From: Nitrospirillum sp034653275
GTDB taxonomy: Bacteria; Pseudomonadota; Alphaproteobacteria; Azospirillales; Azospirillaceae
Direction: 5' to 3'
DNA: 64,000 nucleotides
Assembly (NCBI RefSeq): GCF_034653275.1
Contig: NZ_JAYEES010000003.1
Span: forward strand, 1,736,001-1,800,000
Shown here in pieces: positions 35,693-42,202 of this stretch. Numbering within the stretch: the stretch's first letter is position 1; every line of letters begins with the position of its first letter. The notes beneath the pieces are model-generated. The model was not told where the DNA came from. It saw only the letters and a list, made by a program, of their open reading frames with translations, and searched no databases. A program made the translations under genes and the position numbers.

Positions 35693-37285
35693 TCAGGCCG
35701 CCGTCAGCGTCGCCCATTCCAGCCCGAACCGCTGCAAATACTTCCGCAGCCGGTCGGCGTCATTCGATGACGCGCGCCGGGTGCGGGAGGCGCTGAACAG
35801 TTGACGTCCCGCTTCTGATAGACTGCGGCAGGCACGGCAGATGCGAATCACTTCGGCCAGTTGCACCCGGTCGAACGGGTCGAGGGCGGCAAGGGTGTCG
35901 GCGTCCAGCAGGGCGGCCAAGCCGTCGTCGGCGGGGGCGGGGCCCCACAGGCGGCGCAAGCGCGCGATCTCCTGCTCCACCGTGTCCTGGTCGATGCGGG
36001 CGCTGGGTGCCAGGGTGGCCATGCGGGTGATGCTGGCGGCGAGATCGCGGAAGTTGCCGGGCCAGGGCGCCTCCGGCCCGGTGGCGAAGGCGAGGAAGTG
36101 CGCGCGGGCTTCCTTGTTGAAGGTCACGCGCCGGCCGTCGCGCTGGGCGTGGCGGTCCAGCTCATAGTCCAGGTTGGGCTCGATATCCTCCCGCCGCTGG
36201 GCCAAGCCGGGCAGGGTGAAGGTCCACAGGTTCAGGCGGGCGTAGAGGTCGTCGCGGAAGGCGCCCTGGGCCACGGCCGCGCCCAAGTCGCGGTTGGTGC
36301 CGGCGATCAACTGGAAATCCGACGCCACCTCCTTGTCCGATCCCACGGGCAGGAAGCGCTTGTCCTCGATGGCGCGCAGGATCATGGCCTGCTCGTCCAG
36401 GCCCAACTCCCCGATCTCATCCAGGAACAGCATGCCGGTGTCGGCGGCGCGCAGCAGGCCCGGCCGGTCGCTGACGGCACCGGTGAAGGCGCCCTTGCGG
36501 TGGCCGAACAGGGCGGACATGGCGCCCTCGCCGCGCAGGGTGGCGCAGTTCACCTCCACGAAGGGACCGGACACCTGGTGCTTCAGGCGCTTCAGCTCAT
36601 AGATGCGGCGGGCCAGGTGGCTTTTGCCGGCGCCGGTGGGGCCCATCAGCAACAGGGGCGCCTTGCTGCGCAGGGCCACGCGCTCGATCTCATCCACCAT
36701 GCGGTTGAAGGCGGCGTTGCGTGTCTCGATGCCGGATTTCAGGAAGGACGATCCCTCAGCCGCCGCCGCCGCGAACCGGGTGGCGATGCTGTCATAGCGC
36801 GACAGGTCCAGGTCGATGGCGCCCCATTCCCCCGCCGGGTTGAGGCCCTCGCCACGGGAGGGCTGGGTCTGCAGCAAGCGGCCGGGCAGGAAGCGCGCCT
36901 CCGTCAGCAGGAACAGGCAGATCTGGATGACATGGGTGCCGGTGGTGATGTGGACCAGATAGTCCTCCCGCTCCGGCTCGAACGGGAAGGCGCGGGCGAA
37001 GTCCAGCAGCTTGCCGTAGACCTCCTCGAAGTCCCAGGGGTTGGCGAACCCCAGGGTGCGTCGCTCGACCGTCGTTTCCGGCGAGACGGTGCGGATGTCC
37101 TCCACCACCTGGTCGGCCAGTCGGCCGTGCCGCTCCCCATGCAGCAGCACGAAGCGGTCCACCCGCAAATCCTCATGCATGCAGATGCCCACGCTGGGCC
37201 GCCACTTCTGCCAGCGGCTGGGCCCGAACTTGGCGGCGTCCAGGGTGGAGCCCAGGAAGCCGATGACGGTGAGGGGGCGGGGCAC
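35693..37285 (-). CDS. rtcR: RtcR, CARF-domain sigma-54 activator of the RNA-repair operon
   Basis: Senses RNA damage products and switches on the divergent Ro-Y RNA-rtcBA operon through sigma-54 RNA polymerase. The 530-aa product has the RtcR N-terminal CARF-type domain (residues 1-180, VIGFLGSTLDAAKFGPSRW). The AAA+ domain has Walker A GPTGAGKS (215-222), the sigma-54-contacting GAFTGA loop (265-270) and Walker B FLDEIGEL, and a C-terminal helix-turn-helix region follows. All activator residues are present. Published work on enteric RtcR reports activation by tRNA fragments or 2',3'-cyclic phosphate ends; that part is knowledge, not seen here. Confidence 0.96.
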   Translation of the reverse strand: MPRPLTVIGFLGSTLDAAKFGPSRWQKWRPSVGICMHEDLRVDRFVLLHGERHGRLADQVVEDIRTVSPETTVERRTLGFANPWDFEEVYGKLLDFARAFPFEPEREDYLVHITTGTHVIQICLFLLTEARFLPGRLLQTQPSRGEGLNPAGEWGAIDLDLSRYDSIATRFAAAAAEGSSFLKSGIETRNAAFNRMVDEIERVALRSKAPLLLMGPTGAGKSHLARRIYELKRLKHQVSGPFVEVNCATLRGEGAMSALFGHRKGAFTGAVSDRPGLLRAADTGMLFLDEIGELGLDEQAMILRAIEDKRFLPVGSDKEVASDFQLIAGTNRDLGAAVAQGAFRDDLYARLNLWTFTLPGLAQRREDIEPNLDYELDRHAQRDGRRVTFNKEARAHFLAFATGPEAPWPGNFRDLAASITRMATLAPSARIDQDTVEQEIARLRRLWGPAPADDGLAALLDADTLAALDPFDRVQLAEVIRICRACRSLSEAGRQLFSASRTRRASSNDADRLRKYLQRFGLEWATLTAA

Positions 37286-37394
37286 GAGGCTTATCCATTT
37301 TTATAAAGTCGTATCTACTGATATCCGAATTTTCCCATTGCCGGAAGGCGTATTTAAAGCGGCCATGGTGGCAGTCACGAAAATATCAATTTAA

Positions 37395-37407
37395 TATCAA
37401 TGCATTA
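37395..37407 (+). promoter_or_regulatory. IHF-like binding site upstream of the Ro operon
   Basis: TATCAATGCATTA matches the IHF consensus WATCAA-N4-TTR exactly, 30 bp upstream of the -24 element. IHF bending is commonly needed at sigma-54 promoters. It overlaps the second copy of a 9-bp direct repeat AATATCAAT (37382-37390 and 37393-37401). Confidence 0.6.
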
Positions 37408-37436
37408 AATTTTTCCCTCGGTGCGCCCGAACCCTC

Positions 37437-37451
37437 TGGCACGGCCATTGC
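37437..37451 (+). promoter_or_regulatory. Sigma-54 (-24/-12) promoter of the Ro-Y RNA-rtcBA operon
   Basis: TGGCACGGCCATTGC matches the sigma-54 consensus TGGCACR-N4-TTGC at every position, with GG at 37438-37439 and GC at 37450-37451. It faces the Ro gene, whose ATG is 84 bp downstream of the -12 element, and is divergent from rtcR, as in other RtcR-controlled operons. Confidence 0.93.
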
Positions 37452-37534
37452 TCTATATCCTGGCATCGGATCGGGGCCGCCGGAATGCGCCGGCGGCCCC
37501 CGGGCGGAAGCCTCGAGGAAAAGGAGTGAGGACC

Positions 37535-39079
37535 ATGGCCAACAAGCAGCTGTTCGCGTCGATGATCGCGAAACTGATGCCGGATGCGCGTAACCGCGAG
37601 GGCGCGCCGGCCTACAGCTATGGTCCGGAACACAAGCTGGCCCAACTGGCCGCCACCGGCACGCTGAACGACGGCTTCTACGGCGCGGCCGAGGCCCAGT
37701 TGGCCGAGGTGCTGGCCGTGGCCAAGGCGGTTGACCCGCGCTTCGTGGCCCAGGTCGCCGTCTATGCCCGCACCAAGGGGGTGATGAAGGACATGCCGGC
37801 GCTGCTGACCGCCTGGCTGACCGTGGCCGATCCTGACCTGTCGGTTGCCGTGTTCCGCCGCGTCATCGACAACGGCCGCATGCTGCGCACCTTCGTGCAG
37901 ATCATGCGGTCGGGCGTGGTGGGCCGTACTTCGCTGGGCACCCGGCCCAAGCGCTTGGTGAAGCAGTGGCTGGAGCAGGCGTCCATGGCCCAGCTGATGC
38001 GGGCGGCCACGGGCAACGACCCGTCGCTGGCGGACATTGTGAAAATGGTCCATGCGGCGCCGGTGGACGCCACGCGTCGCGCCTTCTATGGCTGGCTGAT
38101 CGGCAAGCCCTATGACGTGGCGGCGCTGCCAGCGGAAATCGCGGCGTTCGAGGCCTGGAAACGGGATCGCGCGCTGCCCCTGCCGCCGGTGCCCTTCGAA
38201 TGGCTGACGGCGGAGCCGCTGACGTCCCGGCAATGGGCGGAGGTGGCGGACCGCATGGGTTGGCAGGCGCTACGCATGAACCTGAACACGCTGGCCCGTC
38301 ATGGTGCGTTTGAGGGGACGGGGCTGGCGGAGCGCGTCGCCGCCCGGCTGGCCGACCCCGAGGCCATCGTCCGGTCCAGGGTCCTGCCCTACCAGGTGCT
38401 GGCGGCGCGGGGCATGGTGGGCGAGGGCGTGCCGCCTGTGGTGGTCGCGGCGCTGGAAACGGCGCTGGAGCTGTCGCTGGCGTCCGTGCCGGTGCTGCCC
38501 GGCCGGGTGGTGGTGTGCCCCGACGTGTCGGGGTCCATGGCCAGTCCCGTCACCGGCCATCGCAAGGGGGCGACGACGGCGGTGCGCTGCATCGATGTGG
38601 CCGCCCTGGTGGCGGCGGCGGTGATGCGGCGCAACCCCGGCGCACGGGTGCTGCCGTTCGAGACCAAGGTGGTGCCGCTGGACCTGGACCCCCGGGCCCC
38701 GGTCTCGGTGAACGCCGCCAAGCTGGCCGCCATCGGTGGCGGCGGCACCACCGTCTCCGCCCCGCTGGCCTGGCTGAACGCACAGCGGGCGGTGGCGGAC
38801 CTGGTGGTGATCGTTTCGGACAACCAGTCCTGGGTCGATGCCAAGCGCTTTGGCGCCACGGCGACGATGCAGGAGTGGGAACGCCTAAAGCGCCGGTGCC
38901 CCCGGGCCAAGCTGGTCTGTATCGACCTGCAGCCCTATGGCACCACCCAGGCGGTGGAGCGCCCCGACGTGCTGAACGTCGGCGGCTTCTCCGACGCCGT
39001 GTTCGAAACCCTGGCCCGTTTCGCCGCCGGCGGAGCGGATCGGGATTGGGTTGCGGAGGTGAGCGCGACGGTCATCTGA
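37535..39079 (+). CDS. rsr: Ro60-like TROVE / vWA-domain RNA-binding protein (Rsr)
   Basis: Bacterial orthologue of the Ro60 autoantigen, a ring-shaped protein that binds Y RNAs and damaged or misfolded RNAs. The 514-aa product has an N-terminal HEAT-like TROVE ring (residues about 20-310, with AVYARTKGVMKDMPALL) and a C-terminal von Willebrand A domain. The metal-ion site is seen as DVSGSM near residue 330, GGGTTV near 405 and VSDNQSW near 430. The frame is open back to 37421, but the sigma-54 promoter lies only 14 bp downstream of that point, so ATG 37535 (AAAAGGAGTGAG upstream) is the real start. Y RNA units follow directly. Confidence 0.95.
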   Translation: MANKQLFASMIAKLMPDARNREGAPAYSYGPEHKLAQLAATGTLNDGFYGAAEAQLAEVLAVAKAVDPRFVAQVAVYARTKGVMKDMPALLTAWLTVADPDLSVAVFRRVIDNGRMLRTFVQIMRSGVVGRTSLGTRPKRLVKQWLEQASMAQLMRAATGNDPSLADIVKMVHAAPVDATRRAFYGWLIGKPYDVAALPAEIAAFEAWKRDRALPLPPVPFEWLTAEPLTSRQWAEVADRMGWQALRMNLNTLARHGAFEGTGLAERVAARLADPEAIVRSRVLPYQVLAARGMVGEGVPPVVVAALETALELSLASVPVLPGRVVVCPDVSGSMASPVTGHRKGATTAVRCIDVAALVAAAVMRRNPGARVLPFETKVVPLDLDPRAPVSVNAAKLAAIGGGGTTVSAPLAWLNAQRAVADLVVIVSDNQSWVDAKRFGATATMQEWERLKRRCPRAKLVCIDLQPYGTTQAVERPDVLNVGGFSDAVFETLARFAAGGADRDWVAEVSATVI

Positions 39080-39106
39080 CCGACGGACTGGACTGAGTTG
39101 GGTCAT

Positions 39107-39241
39107 GGCGAATGCTGGATGGAACTACATCCTCCACCAAAGCCCGTGGTAGAGCGCCCGGTCCGCAAGGGCCGGGAGGTGCGGTTCGAGCCCGCCTTGG
39201 AGAAGATAGCTCAAAGGGCGGTTTCATCCCTCCTGGTCGCC
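39107..39241 (+). ncRNA. Y RNA-like unit 1, permuted tRNA mimic opened at the D-loop
   Basis: Outer stem GGCGA (39107-39111) / TCGCC (39237-39241). Inner stem GGATGGAAC (39117-39125) / GTTTCATCC (39221-39229). The 5' strand GGCGAATG fits the bacterial Y RNA Ro-binding motif as I recall it. Inside, in 5' to 3' order: D-stem 3' strand GAGC (39152-39155) within GGTAGAGC; an 8-bp hairpin with GCAA loop in the anticodon-arm place (39157-39176); a T-arm with loop TTCGAGC (39185-39191); a minimal 3-bp acceptor-like hairpin; and TAGCTC with the D-stem 5' strand (39209-39212). So the Y stem enters through the D-loop. It starts 28 bp after the Ro stop. Confidence 0.85.
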
Positions 39242-39270
39242 ACGATCCAGCCCGTCCATCCCAGGTCACC

Positions 39271-39359
39271 GCCGGTGAATGCGGTGGGGAGTACAGTAGG
39301 CATGGCCGTAAGGCCTGCGGTTCGACTCCGCTAACCTCCCCATTCCCCTTGTCACCGGC
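39271..39359 (+). ncRNA. Y RNA-like unit 2, short form with T-arm only
   Basis: Outer stem GCCGGTGA (39271-39278) / TCACCGGC (39352-39359), a perfect 8 bp in which the usual GGCGA is GGTGA with a compensating change on the other strand. Inner stem GGTGGGGAG (39283-39291) / CTCCCCATT (39336-39344). The interior holds one GNRA hairpin, GGCC-GTAA-GGCC (39304-39315), and a T-arm with loop TTCGACT (39321-39327). There is no D-arm, so this is a reduced mimic of about 89 nt. Confidence 0.78.
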
Positions 39360-39390
39360 GGCTCGGTCGTTGCGTCCATTCCCCGCAGGC

Positions 39391-39520
39391 GGTACCGGCG
39401 AATGTCGGCCGGACTACAAGGTTAGAGCGTCCACCGCAGGGTGGGAGGCGGCGGTTCAATTCCGCCCCCGGGCAACCGGGTAGCTCAGTCATTGTCTGGC
39501 AATGCCTTGTCGCCGGTGCC
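39391..39520 (+). ncRNA. Y RNA-like unit 3, permuted tRNA mimic opened at the D-loop
   Basis: Outer stem is an uninterrupted 11 bp (39391-39401 with 39510-39520), including GGCGA/TCGCC. Inner stem GCCGGAC (39408-39414) / GTCTGGC (39494-39500). Inside, in order: GGTTAGAGC with D-stem strand 39425-39428; a 5-6 bp hairpin in the anticodon-arm place (CCACC 39431-39435 / GGTGG 39440-39444); a perfect 5-bp T-arm with loop TTCAATT (39455-39461); an acceptor hairpin CCCGG-GCAA-CCGGG (39467-39480); and TAGCTCAGTCA with D-stem strand 39483-39486. Joining the two D-loop halves gives a normal tRNA D-arm, AGCTCAGTCA + GGTTAGAGC. Confidence 0.88.
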
Positions 39521-39534
39521 GCTTTCCACTTCCG

Positions 39535-39669
39535 GGCGAATGCCGTGGGGAACTCCGTCACCTGCAAGGTCGCCGGTGCAAGTCCGGTCGTGTCCGTCCC
39601 ATCCGGGGGCTGGACGCGTAGCTCAGCAGCGAGAGCATGCAGCCCCTGTTTCCCACACCTCTCGTCGCC
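39535..39669 (+). ncRNA. Y RNA-like unit 4, complete tRNA mimic opened at the anticodon loop
   Basis: Outer stem GGCGA (39535-39539) / TCGCC (39665-39669). Inner stem GTGGGGAAC (39545-39553) / GTTTCCCAC (39648-39656). Inside, in order: anticodon-stem 3' strand CTGCA (39562-39566); a 5-nt variable region; T-arm GCCGG-TGCAAGT-CCGGT (39572-39588); a full 7-bp acceptor stem (39589-39595 with 39612-39618) closed by a 16-nt loop; TA; D-arm GCTC-N8-GAGC (39621-39636); A; and anticodon-stem 5' strand TGCAG (39638-39642). Every tRNA helix has its standard length. Six T follow one base after the outer stem. Confidence 0.9.
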
Positions 39670-39680
39670 GTTTTTTGAAG
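39669..39680 (+). terminator. Possible terminator or pause site after Y unit 4
   Basis: The closing strand of the unit 4 outer stem (TCGTCGCC) is followed by G and six T. The nested Y stem plus T-run resembles an intrinsic terminator and would release the Ro mRNA and units 1-4 ahead of unit 5 and rtcBA. Only the 5-bp outer helix abuts the T-run, so efficiency is doubtful. Confidence 0.35.
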
Positions 39681-39701
39681 TCAAAGCTTGTGGCGGCCCC
39701 T

Positions 39702-39820
39702 GGCGAATGCCGCGGGGAACTACAGGATCATGGGGCCGCCGGTTCGAGCCCGGCCAAGCGTCCGTTGCTTGTAGCTCAGTTGGTAGAGCACGTGGCTGTT
39801 TCCCGCATTCCCTCGTCGCC
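39702..39820 (+). ncRNA. Y RNA-like unit 5, permuted tRNA mimic opened at the anticodon arm
   Basis: Outer stem GGCGA (39702-39706) / TCGCC (39816-39820). Inner stem GCGGGGAAC (39712-39720) / GTTTCCCGC (39798-39806). Inside: TCATG (39728-39732), which pairs with CGTGG (39791-39795) as an anticodon stem; T-arm GCCGG-TTCGAGC-CCGGC (39738-39754); acceptor hairpin CAAGC-N7-GCTTG (39755-39771); TA; and the intact D-arm GCTC-AGTTGGTA-GAGC (39774-39789). The rtcB ribosome-binding site is 33 bp downstream. Confidence 0.9.
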
Positions 39821-39867
39821 ACCCGCCCAAGCTGCTAAATCTATGAAAGGACAAAAAGGAAATGACC

Positions 39868-41097
39868 ATGAGTGAACATGGCTTCGAGGTGACGGTGGCC
39901 GACGGCGCCGTGCCCATCAAGATGTGGACCAAGGGGGTCGCCGTGGACGACCAGGCCCGCGCCCAGCTGGCGCGGGTGGCACGCCTGCCCTTCGTGTTCA
40001 AGCATGTGGCTGCCATGCCCGACGTCCATGTCGGCATCGGCGCCACCGTCGGCTCCGTCATCCCTACGCTGGGCGCCGTCATCCCGGCGGCGGTGGGGGT
40101 GGACATCGGCTGTGGCATGATGGCGGCCCGCACCTCGTTGGCGGCTGCCGACCTGCCGGACAATTTGGCGGGGCTGCGCACCGCTATCGAGCGCGCGGTG
40201 CCCCATGGCCGGGACGTGGGACGGGGCCGCCGTGACAGCGGGTCCTGGGGCGATCCGCCGGCCGACATCGTCGCTGCCTGGGCGACGTTGGCGGAGCGCT
40301 TTGCCCTCATCACCGCGAAGTACCCCAAGCTGGCCGGCGCCAACACGCTGGCGCACCTGGGGACGTTGGGCACCGGCAACCACTTCATCGAGCTGTGCCT
40401 GGATGAGGGTGGCCAGGTATGGGTGATGCTGCATTCCGGGTCGCGCGGGATCGGCAACGCCATCGGCACCTTCTTCATCGAGTTGGCGAAGAAGGACATG
40501 CGCCGCTGGTTCATCAACCTGCCGGATGAGGATTTGGCCTACTTCCCCGAGGGCACCGACCACTTCAACGACTATGTCGAGGCGGTGGGCTGGGCCCAGG
40601 ATTTCGCCGCGCTGAACCGCCGCATGATGATGACCAACGTCATCGCGGCGATGCGGACCGTCATCACCAAGCCGTTCGACGCGGCCATGGAGGCCATCAA
40701 CTGCCACCATAACTACGTCCAGCGGGAACGCCATTTCGACCGCAACAACGTCCTGGTCACCCGCAAGGGGGCGGTGAACGCGGCGGAGGGCGTGATGGGC
40801 ATCATCCCGGGATCGATGGGGGCCAAGTCCTTCATCGTGCGGGGGAAGGGGAACGCGGAGGCGTTCAACAGCTGCTCCCACGGGGCCGGGCGCCTGATGT
40901 CCCGGCATGAGGCCAAGCGGCGCTTCACGCTAGAGGACCATGCCCATGCCACCGACGGGGTGGAATGCCGCAAGGATGCCGACGTCATCGATGAGACGCC
41001 GGCCGCCTATAAACCCATAGAGGCCGTCATGGCGGCGCAGGCCGACCTGGTGGAAATCGTGCATACGTTGAAACAGGTCCTGTGCGTGAAAGGCTAA
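39868..41097 (+). CDS. rtcB: RNA-splicing ligase RtcB
   Basis: Manganese- and GTP-dependent ligase that joins 2',3'-cyclic phosphate or 3'-phosphate ends to 5'-OH RNA ends. The 409-aa product shows HVGIGATVGSVIP, the metal Cys and Asp in GVDIGCGMMA, TLGTGNHFIEL, HSGSRGIG, and the guanylylated His region CSHGAGRLMSR. ATG 39868 (MSEHGFEVTV) is preferred because AAAAAGGA ends 8 bp upstream; ATG 39862 is too close. It is the third element of the RtcR regulon here. The last codons are repeated after the stop. Confidence 0.97.
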   Translation: MSEHGFEVTVADGAVPIKMWTKGVAVDDQARAQLARVARLPFVFKHVAAMPDVHVGIGATVGSVIPTLGAVIPAAVGVDIGCGMMAARTSLAAADLPDNLAGLRTAIERAVPHGRDVGRGRRDSGSWGDPPADIVAAWATLAERFALITAKYPKLAGANTLAHLGTLGTGNHFIELCLDEGGQVWVMLHSGSRGIGNAIGTFFIELAKKDMRRWFINLPDEDLAYFPEGTDHFNDYVEAVGWAQDFAALNRRMMMTNVIAAMRTVITKPFDAAMEAINCHHNYVQRERHFDRNNVLVTRKGAVNAAEGVMGIIPGSMGAKSFIVRGKGNAEAFNSCSHGAGRLMSRHEAKRRFTLEDHAHATDGVECRKDADVIDETPAAYKPIEAVMAAQADLVEIVHTLKQVLCVKG

Positions 41098-41153
41098 CGC
41101 CTTCACACACGGGGAAGCAGGTCCTGTGTGTGAAGGGGTAGGACCCTTCACGC
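41071..41153 (+). repeat. Diverged tandem duplication of the rtcB 3' end, with alternative hairpins
   Basis: Copy 1 (41071-41097) encodes KQVLCVKG and stop; copy 2 (41115-41141) also reads KQVLCVKG and stop, differing only at silent or stop-codon positions. The gap before rtcA can form two exclusive 10-bp hairpins: 41100-41109 with 41127-41136, or 41128-41137 with 41144-41153. Confidence 0.85.
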
Positions 41154-41172
41154 GTCAGGACGGGGGGATACA

Positions 41173-42186
41173 GTGATCATCATTGATGGATCGGAAGGCG
41201 AGGGCGGGGGACAGGTGCTGCGCACCGCGCTCTCCCTGTCGCTGGTGACGGGCCAGTCCTTCCGTATCGACAACATCCGCGCCAACCGCGACAAGCCCGG
41301 CCTGATGCGTCAGCATCTGACGGCGGTTGAGGCGGCCTGCGCCATCGGCGGCGCCACCGCCGATGGAGCCGCCATCGGGGCGAGCAGCTTGGTGTTCACA
41401 CCGGGCCGCGTGCGGGCCGGCGACTATACCGTTGCCGTCGGCACGGCCGGCAGCACGGGGCTGGTGCTCCAGGCCCTGCTGCCGCCCCTGTTGCTGGCGG
41501 ACGGCCCGTCACGCCTGGTGTTGGAAGGCGGGACGCACGCCCATGCCGCGCCGCCCTTCGATTTCACGGCGCAGACCTTTCTGCCGCTGGTGTCCCGCAT
41601 GGGCCCGGCGGTGACCGCCACCCTGGTGCGCCCGGGATTCTACCCGGTGGGCGGCGGCCGTGTGGAGGTGTCGGTGACCCCGGCCCCCTTGCGGCCCCAG
41701 GAGTTCATGGAGCGTGGCGCCTTGCGTGGTGTCCGTGGCCAAGCGCTGCTGTCCAACCTGCCGGCCAACATCGCGGAACGCGAGGTCGCCGCCGCCCGCC
41801 AGGTGCTGGATTGGCCGGAAGATGCTTGGGGCGTGGAGGAAGTGACTGAGGGACGGGGACCCGGCAACATCCTGATGCTGTCGGCCAGTTTCGATCAGGT
41901 GACGGAGGTGGTCAGCGCCGTGGGGCGCATCGGCCTGCGGGCCGAGGATATCGGCCGGCAGACGGCCAACCGCCTGGCGGGCTACATCGCCTCCGGCGCT
42001 TTCGCCGGGCCCTACTTGGCCGACCAGTTGCTGCTGCCCCTGGCGCTGGCCGGCGGCGGCCGCTTCACCACGGTGCGGCCGACGCGGCACACCCTGACGG
42101 GTGCCGCCATCATCCGCCGTTTCCTGGATCGGGACATCCGGATCGAGGGTCGGGCCGACGGCACCCATCTGGTGACGGTGGAATAA
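41173..42186 (+). CDS. rtcA: RNA 3'-terminal phosphate cyclase
   Basis: Uses ATP to convert RNA 3'-phosphate ends to 2',3'-cyclic phosphate, making substrates for RtcB. The 337-aa product begins IIIDGSEGEGGGQVLRTALSLS, with IRANRDKPGLMRQHLTAV, then GGTHAHAAPPFDF, and VRPTRHTLTGAAIIRRFL near the C-terminus, which includes the conserved catalytic His region. The start is GTG at 41173. It lies 75 bp after rtcB, with the duplicated rtcB end and alternative hairpins in between. Confidence 0.96.
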   Translation: MIIIDGSEGEGGGQVLRTALSLSLVTGQSFRIDNIRANRDKPGLMRQHLTAVEAACAIGGATADGAAIGASSLVFTPGRVRAGDYTVAVGTAGSTGLVLQALLPPLLLADGPSRLVLEGGTHAHAAPPFDFTAQTFLPLVSRMGPAVTATLVRPGFYPVGGGRVEVSVTPAPLRPQEFMERGALRGVRGQALLSNLPANIAEREVAAARQVLDWPEDAWGVEEVTEGRGPGNILMLSASFDQVTEVVSAVGRIGLRAEDIGRQTANRLAGYIASGAFAGPYLADQLLLPLALAGGGRFTTVRPTRHTLTGAAIIRRFLDRDIRIEGRADGTHLVTVE

Positions 42187-42202
42187 GCCTGAACCGGGGC
42201 GT

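Noticed and set aside
35693..37285. CARF domain as a sign of CRISPR-Cas
   Set aside because: No repeat-spacer array or Cas protein is present; this CARF domain belongs to RtcR.
35861..37306. 481-codon open frame antisense to rtcR
   Set aside because: rtcR shows all AAA+ motifs; the antisense frame is a composition artefact.
39738..39800. Possible ordinary tRNA genes (GGTTCGAGCCC, TAGCTCAGTTGGTAGAGC)
   Set aside because: The T-arm precedes the D-arm and no linear acceptor-D-anticodon-T order can be built. They are permuted mimics within Y units, not tRNA genes.
39098..39875. Several open frames of 78-144 codons in both directions across the Y RNA array
   Set aside because: They cross the paired stems of successive units, lack ribosome-binding sites and show no protein character. 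The repeated RNA structure explains the sequence.
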